A stretch of 30,007 bases of DNA, taken from the NCBI GenBank assembly GCA_045589955.1, contig JAZNQD010000040.1, positions 1 to 30,007 of the forward strand, in the 5' to 3' direction. The notes under the pieces are model-generated. The model made no database searches. It was not told the origin of the DNA and saw only the letters and a list, made by a program, of their open reading frames with translations. This stretch comes from CAJGCS01 sp045589955 (GTDB lineage Bacteria; Bacillota_I; Bacilli_A; ML615J-28; CAG-313). Position numbers and translations under genes: made by a program. Of this stretch, positions 13,725 through 21,199 are shown piece by piece (position 1 is the first letter of the stretch; every line of letters begins with the position of its first letter).

Positions 13725-16457
13725 ATGAAAAAAGTAAGAAATATATTTTTTATATTTGTATTTACTTTTGCTATGATTGCACTTGCATCTTGTACAGTCA
13801 TAGATGATACACATATTCACTGTTTTGAAGATGGTGTATGTGATTGTGGTGATTTAGAAGAAAATTACCCTGAAGTGAAAAAATACAAAGTTGTCTTAGT
13901 TGACGGCGCTAATGTAATTGCTTCATTTGAAGTTTTAGAAGGTACATTAGTTCAAGTTGTTGAAGCTCCTGAAAAAGTTGGTCAAGTTTTTGCAGGTTGG
14001 TTCAATGGCGATGTTAAATGGGACTTTAATAAAATGCCTGTAGTTGGTGAATTAGAACTTGAAGCTAGATATGTTGATAATGCAAAATATGAAATCACAT
14101 ATCAATTAAATGGCGGTGAGTTTGTAGGCGAAGTTGAAACAACTTATGTTTCAGGTATTGGTCTAAATAAATTACCTGAACCTGTTCGTAGTAACTATAT
14201 TTTCTTAGGTTGGTACTTAAATGGTGAAAAAGTTGATTCTATTTCAAATTCTCAAATGGGTTCATTAACTTTAGTTGCAAAATGGGAATCAGTTAACTAT
14301 GATATTGCATATGAACTAAATGGTGGTTCATTCTATGATGGTGCTAAAATTCCTGATAACTATGCTGAAGGCGTTGGCTTAGCAGAACTTCCAGTTGCTC
14401 GTAGAGATAGTTATGTTTTTGATGGTTGGATGTTAGAAGGCAAATTAATTGATGCAATTGATCCAGAACATGTTGGTGATGTTACATTAAGTGCGAAATG
14501 GACTCCAGTTGTTTATACTATTTCTTATCAATTAAATGATGGTGAGCTTTTAGAAGAGGCAACAGAAGAATACACTATTGAAGATTTAGTTGATTTACCA
14601 GCAATTCAAAAAGTTGGTTATACATTTAATGGTTGGTTATTAAATGGTGATAAAGTTGAAAGTATTGAAGTTGGTACTTCTGGTAACTTGGTACTAGTTG
14701 CAGATTGGGAAGTTAACCAATATACATTAACAATCAATGTTGATGGTGTAAAACAAGAAGTTGAATATGATTACAATGAAGCAGTTGAAGCTATAGTAGA
14801 TCCTGCAAAAGTTGGTTACACATTTGCAGGTTGGGATAAAGCAGTTCCTGCTAAGATGCCAGCTGAAGATGTTGAAATTAAAGCAACATGGACAATAAAT
14901 CAATATACATTAACAATTAATGTTGATGGTGTTAAAGAAGAAGTTGAATATGATTATAATGAACCAGTTGAAGCTTTAGAAGCTCCAACAAAAGTTGGTT
15001 ATACATTTGCCGGTTGGTCACCAGCAGTTCCAGCTAAGATGCCAGCAGAAGACTTAGAAGTTGTTGCAACATGGACAATTAATCAATATATATTAACAAT
15101 TAATGTTGATGGTGTTAAACAAGAAGTTGAATATGATTATAACGAAGCAGTTGAAGCTATAGAAGAACCTGCAAAAGTTGGTTACACATTTGCAGGTTGG
15201 GATAAAGCAGTTCCTGCTAAGATGCCAGCTGAAGATGTTGAAATCAAAGCAACATGGAATCTTGTAGAATATACAATTACTTACGAAAGTGAATATGGTT
15301 ATGTTGCTAAATATCCAACAGTTGATGCAGCAATAGCTGATTTCTTAGCCGATTATAATGTTGCAAGAGGAAAATCACATACTCCAGAAACATTCGCTGC
15401 ACTTGGTTCTTGGGGAGAAATTTCAGATGCATCATTATTCTTATATGCAAATAAAGCAAAATGGGGTTGGTTAGTTGAATACATTTCTAATTTTGCTGGT
15501 TCTGCAAATAAGAAAGCTTATCAAAACTTCAATAATTACAATTCTCAAGCTGAATTAAATGCTGCAAATGGCAACTATATCTATTCAATTGCTTATGAAT
15601 TACGTGGTTGGGTTGGACAATTTAAGTATACTAAGAATAGTAATTACATAACTGCAGATTATAGCGATCCAGCTGTTAGCAATGCAATGTTTGGATTCTG
15701 TAAATTACCTGAAGCATACACTGTTGAATCTGAAGATATTATTTTACCAGAACTTTCTGTTGATGGATGTATTTTCTTAGGTTGGTATTTAGGAGAAGAT
15801 AAAGTAGAAAAAGTAGCACAAGGTACAACAGGTAATTTAACATTAGTTGCTAAATGGAGTGCAAATGTTGTAAACGTTACTTATGATTTCAATGGAGGTC
15901 TTTCTCAAGAATTATATTTTGAAAATGGTGTTTCTACTTCAAGAATTGAAGGCACAAGTTACAATGGTAATTTCTGGGGTGAATATCAAACATGTATTTT
16001 CATCTGTACGCAAGATAAAGATCCAAAAGCTTTATATTCTGAAAGAATTTTTGTTAATTTAAACACAGAAACTGGTTTATATGAAGTAGTAAGTGTATTA
16101 GCAAGTGGTGTTACTAATGCTTGGCCAGAAGGTGCAGATTATGTAATTGTACTTTCAGGTAGCCATAATAACTATAATGGCTTAAAAGGTTCATTTGCTA
16201 ATGTAAGTGTTGGCGACATAGCTGTTTTTGCAAGTGATGTTGCAGGTGCTAGTAGCGGCTCACCAGTTGAAATTAGATTCTTTGAAAGCGCCATTTCTGA
16301 AGATAAAATAACAAAATCTTATCATAATGGTGGAGAATTACTTTCTGCGACTAAACCTGGTTCAACTTTCTTAGGTTGGTATGACAGTAGTGATAACAAA
16401 TATGAAAGTGTTGATGAAATCACTGAGGATATTACTTTAATTGCTAAATGGTCTTAA
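13725..16457 (+). CDS. InlB/Flg_new-type repeat lipoprotein with three near-identical 61-residue repeats
   Basis: A 910-residue lipoprotein. I start it at the ATG at 13725, since the ATG at 13713 overlaps the GGAGGA ribosome binding site. The signal peptide ends LASC (Cys23). A short Cys/His motif HIHCFEDGVCDCG (30-42) follows. Next come four Flg_new/InlB B-like repeats (about 51-330), recognisable by ITYQLNGGEF starts and YxFxGWxxxG...LxAKW ends. Three 61-residue repeats follow (331-511; each NQYxLTINVDGVKxEVEYDYN ... AKMPAED). Residues about 512-660 hold the AKWxW domain shared with the 585 protein. Another Flg_new unit covers about 675-712. A beta domain (about 730-830) contains YVIVLSGSH and VSVGDIAVF. 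A final Flg_new unit ends ITLIAKWS. There is no C-terminal anchor. It is probably a cell-surface adhesin or ligand-binding protein; the target is unknown. Confidence 0.85.
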   Translation: MKKVRNIFFIFVFTFAMIALASCTVIDDTHIHCFEDGVCDCGDLEENYPEVKKYKVVLVDGANVIASFEVLEGTLVQVVEAPEKVGQVFAGWFNGDVKWDFNKMPVVGELELEARYVDNAKYEITYQLNGGEFVGEVETTYVSGIGLNKLPEPVRSNYIFLGWYLNGEKVDSISNSQMGSLTLVAKWESVNYDIAYELNGGSFYDGAKIPDNYAEGVGLAELPVARRDSYVFDGWMLEGKLIDAIDPEHVGDVTLSAKWTPVVYTISYQLNDGELLEEATEEYTIEDLVDLPAIQKVGYTFNGWLLNGDKVESIEVGTSGNLVLVADWEVNQYTLTINVDGVKQEVEYDYNEAVEAIVDPAKVGYTFAGWDKAVPAKMPAEDVEIKATWTINQYTLTINVDGVKEEVEYDYNEPVEALEAPTKVGYTFAGWSPAVPAKMPAEDLEVVATWTINQYILTINVDGVKQEVEYDYNEAVEAIEEPAKVGYTFAGWDKAVPAKMPAEDVEIKATWNLVEYTITYESEYGYVAKYPTVDAAIADFLADYNVARGKSHTPETFAALGSWGEISDASLFLYANKAKWGWLVEYISNFAGSANKKAYQNFNNYNSQAELNAANGNYIYSIAYELRGWVGQFKYTKNSNYITADYSDPAVSNAMFGFCKLPEAYTVESEDIILPELSVDGCIFLGWYLGEDKVEKVAQGTTGNLTLVAKWSANVVNVTYDFNGGLSQELYFENGVSTSRIEGTSYNGNFWGEYQTCIFICTQDKDPKALYSERIFVNLNTETGLYEVVSVLASGVTNAWPEGADYVIVLSGSHNNYNGLKGSFANVSVGDIAVFASDVAGASSGSPVEIRFFESAISEDKITKSYHNGGELLSATKPGSTFLGWYDSSDNKYESVDEITEDITLIAKWS
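14715..15257 (+). repeat. Three 183-bp tandem in-frame repeats
   Basis: Units begin at 14715, 14898 and 15081, exactly 183 bases apart. Units 1 and 3 are almost identical in DNA over long stretches (for example 14811-14878 and 15177-15244 differ by one base), while unit 2 is more diverged. This pattern suggests recent duplication or gene conversion. Copy number could vary between strains. Confidence 0.9.
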
Positions 16458-16467
16458 TTTATATTTT

Positions 16468-16497
16468 AAAGGAACGGATAATCCGTTCCTTTTTTTG
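16468..16497 (+). terminator. Rho-independent terminator of the repeat lipoprotein
   Basis: AAAGGAACGGA (16468-16478) pairs with TCCGTTCCTTT (16482-16492) with a three-base loop and a run of seven T. Confidence 0.9.
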
Positions 16498-16567
16498 CTA
16501 TATGTTAGTTAATAAAAAATAAATTACTATAATTAAAAAATTAGTGATTTTATAAATATTTAACAAA

Positions 16568-16591
16568 AAACTGGACTAAAAAGTCCAGTTT
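16568..16591 (-). terminator. Terminator of the CYTH gene
   Basis: On the minus strand AAACTGGACT and AGTCCAGTTT form a 10-bp stem around TTTT, followed by T-rich bases. The stem overlaps the CYTH stop codon at 16590-16592. The 75 bases between this and the preceding terminator are AT-rich with nothing recognisable. Confidence 0.85.
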
Positions 16592-17162
16592 AAATTTTTG
16601 TTCTTAAAGCGTCATAAGCTCTTTGGATTTTAGCTTGTGATTTTTTATAAACAATACCAAAACCTTTAACAAGAGCAACAAACTCTTTTTTACCTTCTTC
16701 GTATGAAGTTGCTTCATACTCTAATTCATAGTCAGTTGTATCGACATAAGTACATTTATCAATTGATAATTTTCCATTTGAATAAGGGAAAGTAATTCTA
16801 AATGTAGCAAGTGTCATATAATTTTTAACAAGTTGACCTTTAATAGTTTCTGCAAGAGCAGTGTTAATATCTTCAGAAGGAATGATTCCATCTTGTAAGA
16901 ATTTGTTGAATTGTTCTTCAGTAATGATTTCATTAATTTCTTGAAGAGCATATCCACGTTTTCTTTTTAAAGTTAACTCATATTTGTCACGTTTACGAAC
17001 TCTTAAACCAATTTTAGATGCTTTAAGGGTAAAGCGACTTGTATCAAAATAATAGTTTGTTTGAAGGTTACTATGTTCGTTTTTAAATTGCTCTGCTAGT
17101 TTGTCATATTCTTTTTTAGATAGTAAAGTTTTAAATGTGAATTCATTTGTTGGATTTCCCAT
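16590..17162 (-). CDS. CYTH-domain protein (YjbK-like)
   Basis: A 190-residue protein of the CYTH/TTM (triphosphate tunnel metalloenzyme) fold. It shows the family order: an N-terminal strand EFTFKTLLSKKEYDKL, YYFDTSRFTLKASKIGLRVRKR, ELTLKRK, LATFRITFPY, LSIDKCTYVDTTDYELEYEA, and a final KSQAKIQRAYDAL. Members bind or hydrolyse triphosphates such as tripolyphosphate. The usual ExExK start motif is changed to EFTFK, so one acidic ligand is lost, but other tunnel Arg/Lys/Glu residues are present. In B. subtilis yjbK lies in the same neighbourhood as relQ (yjbM) and the rluA-like yjbO, matching this context. Here it is divergent from relQ. Ribosome binding site AAAGAGG precedes the start. Confidence 0.82.
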   Translation of the reverse strand: MGNPTNEFTFKTLLSKKEYDKLAEQFKNEHSNLQTNYYFDTSRFTLKASKIGLRVRKRDKYELTLKRKRGYALQEINEIITEEQFNKFLQDGIIPSEDINTALAETIKGQLVKNYMTLATFRITFPYSNGKLSIDKCTYVDTTDYELEYEATSYEEGKKEFVALVKGFGIVYKKSQAKIQRAYDALRTKI

Positions 17163-17194
17163 ATAATATACCTCTTTAAAATTTAACTAGTAAT

Positions 17195-17222
17195 ATTATA
17201 CACCAAATTGTTTTAAAATCAA
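17195..17222 (-). promoter_or_regulatory. Promoter of the CYTH gene
   Basis: On the minus strand TTGATT (17217-17222) and TATAAT (17195-17200) are spaced by 16 bases. Confidence 0.7.
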
Positions 17223-17276
17223 GAAATATGATAAAGAAAGAAATAGTTGTATTTATTAGAGAAAAAGATGTAAAAA

Positions 17277-17285
17277 TGGTATAAT
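17277..17285 (+). promoter_or_regulatory. Extended -10 promoter of relQ
   Basis: TGGTATAAT at 17277-17285 is a full extended -10. No good -35 is visible at 16-18 bases upstream. Confidence 0.65.
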
Positions 17286-17302
17286 ATAAATAGGTGATAA
17301 AA

Positions 17303-17989
17303 ATGATTAAATATAATGAGAATTTTAATTGGAATGAATTTTTGCAACCATATGAACTGGCAGTGGAAGGATTCATTTTAAAAATTGAGGGAATAAAGAA
17401 ACAATATCATATGAAAAAATTATATTGTCCAATTGAAATTGTTTCTGGTCGTGTAAAATCGCCAAAAAGTATAATCGATAAAGCCAAAAGAATGAATGTC
17501 CCTTTTGATTATCTTGATGAACGATTATATGATATTGGTGGCATTCGTATTACTTGTAAATATATTGAAGATGTTTATCAAGTTGCGGAGATGATTAAGA
17601 ATCGTCATGATATTAAACTTCTTGAAGTTCGCGACTATATTAAAAATGTTAAACCATCAGGGTATCGTAGTTTACACTTAATAACAGAATATAAAGTCGA
17701 AACTATTGATGGTTCTGAAATTATTCGTCTAGAGTTTCAAATTAGAACCCACTCTATGCATTTTTGGGCAAGTATTGAACATTCCTTAAAGTACAAATAT
17801 CAAAAACAAATTCCATTTGAAATCAAGGAACGCTTGTTTAGAGCCTCAGAAGTCAGCGCTAGACTTGATAACGAAATGTCTAGTATTAAAGCTATTATGG
17901 ATGAGCTTGAGCAACTTGGTGTTGGAAATAATGAAATAGATGATAGTTTAGAAGATGAAGTTACTATTAATAACTTTAAGCGTTGGTAG
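17303..17989 (+). CDS. relQ: Small alarmone synthetase RelQ (GTP pyrophosphokinase)
   Basis: A 228-residue single-domain (p)ppGpp synthetase. It has SGRVKSPKSIIDKAKR, DIGGIRITCKYIEDVYQVAEMI, RDYIKNVKPSGYRSLHLI and LEFQIRTHSMHFWASIEHSLKYK, all typical of the RelA_SpoT synthetase domain. There is no HD hydrolase, TGS or ACT domain, as in RelQ/YjbM. It transfers pyrophosphate from ATP to GTP or GDP, giving the stringent-response alarmone. I start at the ATG at 17303, with AGGTGA as ribosome binding site; a GTG at 17294 would overlap that site. The next gene starts 2 bases after its stop. Confidence 0.93.
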   Translation: MIKYNENFNWNEFLQPYELAVEGFILKIEGIKKQYHMKKLYCPIEIVSGRVKSPKSIIDKAKRMNVPFDYLDERLYDIGGIRITCKYIEDVYQVAEMIKNRHDIKLLEVRDYIKNVKPSGYRSLHLITEYKVETIDGSEIIRLEFQIRTHSMHFWASIEHSLKYKYQKQIPFEIKERLFRASEVSARLDNEMSSIKAIMDELEQLGVGNNEIDDSLEDEVTINNFKRW

Positions 17990-17991
17990 TT

Positions 17992-18822
17992 ATGATTTTT
18001 AGATATAATATTGAAGAAAATATTAAAATAAAAGACTTTTTGAAGAAGATCAATCTTCCAAGTAATGTAATAACTGATGTAAAAGAAAGGGGTCAATTGC
18101 TTGTAAATGATCAAACCGTTTCTAATTGCTTTGTGATGAGTCCTGGTGATTTACTTGAAATTGTTTTTCCAGCAACACATCAAGGAGAAAATATTGTAAG
18201 TATTAAAGGTGACTTTGAAATAGTTTACGAAGATTCATATCTTTTAGTTATTAATAAAGAAAGTGGTATTGCAACAATACCAACTCGAAAACACTATAAT
18301 AATTCATTAGCTAACTTTGTTATGAGCTATTATAAAAGAAAAGGAATTGTTGCTAATATTCATTTTGTTAGCCGATTAGATGCTCCAACTAGTGGTCTAA
18401 TCATGCTTGCTAAAAATAGTTATGTTTTAACTTTGTTAAAAGATGCAGGAATTGTAAAAAAATATATGCTCGAAGTAATCGGGCATATTGAAAAGAAAAA
18501 TGGTGTTATTGAAACAGGAATTATCAAACAAGAGGGTAGCATAATTAAAAGATGCATTACTAACGAATTCGTAAATAGTAAAACTATATATGAGACAAAA
18601 GGAGAAAAACAAGACACATCTTTAATCCTAGCTACCCTATGTACTGGGAAAACCCATCAACTTAGACTTCATTTTTCATCAATGGGTCATCCAATTGTGG
18701 GAGATGAACTTTATGGTACAAAAACAGATGATGGAATTCTGCACTTACACAGCTGTTATTTAGAATTTAATCATCCAATTACAGGAGAAAAAATAGTTCT
18801 CAAATCAAAACCAAACTGGTAA
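17992..18822 (+). CDS. RluA/RluD-family pseudouridine synthase
   Basis: A 276-residue RNA pseudouridine synthase. An N-terminal S4-like segment (about 10-65) precedes the catalytic domain. The signature HFVSRLDAPTSGLIMLAKN holds the catalytic Asp in RLD. CTGKTHQLRLHFSSMGHPIVGDELYG is the second conserved block. It converts uridines in 23S rRNA or tRNA to pseudouridine; the exact target cannot be told from sequence. A TTG at 17983 could give three more residues overlapping relQ; I prefer the ATG at 17992. In B. subtilis and relatives an NAD kinase gene sits between relQ and this gene; here it is absent and the two genes are nearly contiguous. Confidence 0.92.
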   Translation: MIFRYNIEENIKIKDFLKKINLPSNVITDVKERGQLLVNDQTVSNCFVMSPGDLLEIVFPATHQGENIVSIKGDFEIVYEDSYLLVINKESGIATIPTRKHYNNSLANFVMSYYKRKGIVANIHFVSRLDAPTSGLIMLAKNSYVLTLLKDAGIVKKYMLEVIGHIEKKNGVIETGIIKQEGSIIKRCITNEFVNSKTIYETKGEKQDTSLILATLCTGKTHQLRLHFSSMGHPIVGDELYGTKTDDGILHLHSCYLEFNHPITGEKIVLKSKPNW

Positions 18823-18850
18823 ACTAAAAGCTTTAGCTTTTAGTTTTTTA
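18823..18850. terminator. Terminator between converging genes
   Basis: ACTAAAAGC (18823-18831) pairs with GCTTTTAGT (18836-18844) around TTTA, followed by a T-run on the plus strand. It serves the pseudouridine synthase gene and possibly, more weakly, clpP. Confidence 0.85.
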
Positions 18851-19435
18851 TAATATTTTGTCAATTAGACCATATTTTAGTGCTTGATTTGCATCAAGAT
18901 AATAATCTCTTTCTACATCAATTTCTATTTTTGATAATGGTTGATCTGTATTTTTTGCAAGAATTTTGTTTAACATTTTCTTTGTTTTAATTATTTCTTC
19001 CGCAACTATCATGATATCCGTTGCTTGTCCTTTAGCACCACCTAGGGGCTGGTGAATCATAACTTTTGTATTTGGTAGAACAGCACGTTTGCCTTTAGTG
19101 CCAGAAGAAAGTAAAAATGCTCCCATACTAGCACAAATTCCCATGCCTATAGTATATATATCACATTTGACGTAATTCATCGTATCATAGATGGCAAGCC
19201 CTGCGGTTACAAGCCCACCCGGTGAATTAATGTAAATATAGATATCTTTTGTATTATCAATACTTGATAAAAATAAAATTTGCGCGATGACACTTGCACT
19301 TGTCAAATCATTGATTTCTCCAAATATTAAAATAATACGATCTTCTAGAAGACGAGAATAGATATCATAACTTCTTTCTCCTCTTGAAGTTTGTTCAATA
19401 ACAACCGGAGTTAAATTTAAAGAATTTTTTAACAT
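18848..19435 (-). CDS. clpP: ATP-dependent Clp protease proteolytic subunit ClpP
   Basis: A 195-residue serine protease of normal length. The triad is visible: Ser103 in GICASMGAFLLSSG, His128 in MIHQPLGG and Asp177 in ERDYYLD. YIYINSPGG and the N-terminal IYSRLLEDRIILIFGEI are also typical. It forms the tetradecameric barrel that degrades proteins delivered by ClpX or ClpC, Spx being a classical ClpXP substrate. It is monocistronic. A -10 (TATAAT on the minus strand at 19456-19461) is present, but I find no CtsR or CIRCE site. Confidence 0.97.
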   Translation of the reverse strand: MLKNSLNLTPVVIEQTSRGERSYDIYSRLLEDRIILIFGEINDLTSASVIAQILFLSSIDNTKDIYIYINSPGGLVTAGLAIYDTMNYVKCDIYTIGMGICASMGAFLLSSGTKGKRAVLPNTKVMIHQPLGGAKGQATDIMIVAEEIIKTKKMLNKILAKNTDQPLSKIEIDVERDYYLDANQALKYGLIDKIL

Positions 19436-19553
19436 AAGATTATCCTTTCAATATTATTATACAACATTCAAAACGCGTATTTTGTCATTTCTTGTATGTG
19501 AAAACACATATTTTTAAAAAAGTTTTGAATACTTTACTATAGGAGGTGAAAAT

Positions 19554-19814
19554 ATGATGAATCAAATGAATAACCAAAATGGTTGTGTAAAAGAATGTCC
19601 TCCAACATATACAGAATGCAAACCAATTGAATCATGTTCAAAACAAGTTGTTAACCAATATCATTATACAAAACAACCATACATTCATACTTTTGTAACG
19701 GAAGTTGTTCATCATCATGTATTACAAAATGAATTTATTCCACGTTACGTAACATGCGAAAAGCATGTAAATGAACAAGTTCAAAATAGTTGTTCAAATA
19801 ATAACTTCAATTAA
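19554..19814 (+). CDS. CotD-like spore coat family protein
   Basis: An 86-residue protein rich in His, Cys, Tyr, Asn and Gln with no transmembrane segment. The core QYHYTKQPYIHTFVTEVVHH followed by NEFIPRYVTCEKH resembles CotD-type spore coat proteins, which carry a central His/Tyr-rich YIHxxxxxVVxHH block and flanking Cys residues. It has a strong AGGAGGTG ribosome binding site and its own terminator, so it is a real, expressed gene. CotD is an inner-coat protein in B. subtilis. Whether this organism sporulates cannot be told from one gene. Family call is moderate, based on composition and motif pattern. Confidence 0.6.
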   Translation: MMNQMNNQNGCVKECPPTYTECKPIESCSKQVVNQYHYTKQPYIHTFVTEVVHHHVLQNEFIPRYVTCEKHVNEQVQNSCSNNNFN

Positions 19815-19821
19815 TGAAAGT

Positions 19822-19850
19822 GTCACAGCATAAGCTGTGACTTTCTTTTT
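19822..19850 (+). terminator. Terminator of the CotD-like gene
   Basis: GTCACAGC (19822-19829) pairs with GCTGTGAC (19834-19841) around ATAA; outer GAAA/TTTC pairs extend it, and a T-run follows. Confidence 0.88.
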
Positions 19851-19902
19851 GATTTTAAGATTTTTTTATTTACTTTTTTTATTAATTATGATAAAATATT
19901 AA

Positions 19903-19911
19903 TGATATAAT
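19903..19911 (+). promoter_or_regulatory. Extended -10 promoter of pheST
   Basis: TGATATAAT at 19903-19911 is a full extended -10. The -35 region (about TTAATT near 19882) is weak. Confidence 0.65.
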
Positions 19912-19917
19912 AATACG

Positions 19918-20156
19918 TTGATAGGGAGTAGTAAACATAGAACTACTATTTAGGGAGAGTAGACCTTGACTGAAAGTCTACTTATAGATAGATGTGTTGA
20001 ATTCACCCTGGAGTGGTCCTAAGAAAACCCGTATGTCTGCGTTAAAGACATAATGAGAAAATCAAATTTCTTTGATTTTGAAGTAAGGTGGTACCACGCG
20101 CTATTAATGAGTTCGTCCTTAAAAAACAATATGTTTTTTTAAGGACTTTTATTTTT
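19918..20156 (+). promoter_or_regulatory. T-box riboswitch leader, Phe specifier
   Basis: The leader has early hairpins (AGTAGAC/GTCTACT), the specifier TTC at 20002-20004 set as GAA-TTC-ACC, the T-box AAGGTGGTACCACGCG at 20085-20100, and a terminator hairpin (GTCCTTAAAAAAC at 20115-20127 pairing with bases 20133-20146) followed by T-rich bases. Uncharged tRNA-Phe would turn on pheS, pheT and the following GH18 gene. Confidence 0.95.
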
Positions 20157-20166
20157 GGAGGAAATT

Positions 20167-21198
20167 ATGATACAAAAATTACAAAACATTTTAGCTGAAG
20201 CTAAAGAAAAAATTGCTATTGTCAAAACGCAAAATGAATTGAATGAAACAAGAGCATATTATATGGGAAAGAAAAGCCCACTTGGTGAAATTTTAAAACA
20301 AATGGGTACTTTATCAATTGAAGAAAAAAAGACATTAGGTTCATATGCTAATCAAGTAAAAAGCGAAATTGAAGCATGTGCCACTGAAAAAAGAACTGCT
20401 TTAGAAAAAGAAGCTACTCTTGCAAAGCTTGCAAAAGAAAAAATTGACATCACATTACCAGGTAAAGATTTTAATGGTGGTAATAAACATCCATTATCGA
20501 TGATTATTGAAGAAGTTGAAGATATCTTTATTGGTATGGGATATAATATTGCTGAAGGACCTGAAGTTGAAGAAGATGTTTATAACTTCGAAATGTTAAA
20601 TGTACCTAAAGGGCACCCTGCTCGTGATATGCAAGATTCATTCTATATTACTGAAAATCTATTAGTTAGAACACAAACATCACCAGTTCAAGTTCGAACT
20701 ATGCTAAAAGCTCATGGTGAACCAATTAAAATCTTATGTCCAGGTAAGACATATCGCCGTGATGATGATGATGCAACTCATTCACATCAATTTATGCAAT
20801 TTGAAGGTTTAGTAGTTGATAAAAATATCACAATGTCAGATTTAAAAGGAACACTTAGTCTGTTTGCACAAAAAATGTTTGGTGAAAATAGAAGTGTAAG
20901 ATTTAGACCATCATACTTCCCGTTTACTGAACCAAGTGTAGAAGTAGATGTAAGCTGCTTTAAATGTGGTGGTAAGGGTTGTCCTTTATGTAAACAAAAT
21001 GGTTGGATTGAAGTACTAGGTGCAGGTATGGTTCATCCAAATGTTTTAAGAGGTGCTGGTTATGATCCAGAAGTATATCGCGGATTTGCTTTTGGTATTG
21101 GTATTGAAAGAGTAACAATGTTACGTTATGGTGTTGATGACATTCGTAACTTCTATATAAATGATAAACGTTTCATCAAACAATTTAAAGGTGAGTAA
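20167..21198 (+). CDS. pheS: Phenylalanyl-tRNA synthetase alpha subunit
   Basis: A 343-residue class II synthetase subunit. An N-terminal coiled coil (about 1-85) binds tRNA. The catalytic core has LPGKDFNGGNKHPL, the motif 2 segment CPGKTYRRDDDDATHSHQFM, the CFKCGGKGCPLCKQNGWIEV insertion seen in Bacillus-type PheS, and motif 3 GFAFGIGIERVTMLRYGVDD. It forms the active site of the alpha2-beta2 enzyme. I start at the ATG at 20167, which has GGAGGA at 20157-20162, rather than a TTG overlapping that site. Confidence 0.97.
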   Translation: MIQKLQNILAEAKEKIAIVKTQNELNETRAYYMGKKSPLGEILKQMGTLSIEEKKTLGSYANQVKSEIEACATEKRTALEKEATLAKLAKEKIDITLPGKDFNGGNKHPLSMIIEEVEDIFIGMGYNIAEGPEVEEDVYNFEMLNVPKGHPARDMQDSFYITENLLVRTQTSPVQVRTMLKAHGEPIKILCPGKTYRRDDDDATHSHQFMQFEGLVVDKNITMSDLKGTLSLFAQKMFGENRSVRFRPSYFPFTEPSVEVDVSCFKCGGKGCPLCKQNGWIEVLGAGMVHPNVLRGAGYDPEVYRGFAFGIGIERVTMLRYGVDDIRNFYINDKRFIKQFKGE

Positions 21199-21199
21199 T

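Noticed and set aside
14715..15257. Possible assembly artefact from the near-identical repeats
   Set aside because: The units keep frame, differ at several positions and the middle one is clearly diverged, so a true array is more likely.
19470..19490. CtsR or CIRCE heat-shock operator before clpP
   Set aside because: The AAAACGCGTATTTT stretch is only loosely palindromic and matches neither consensus.
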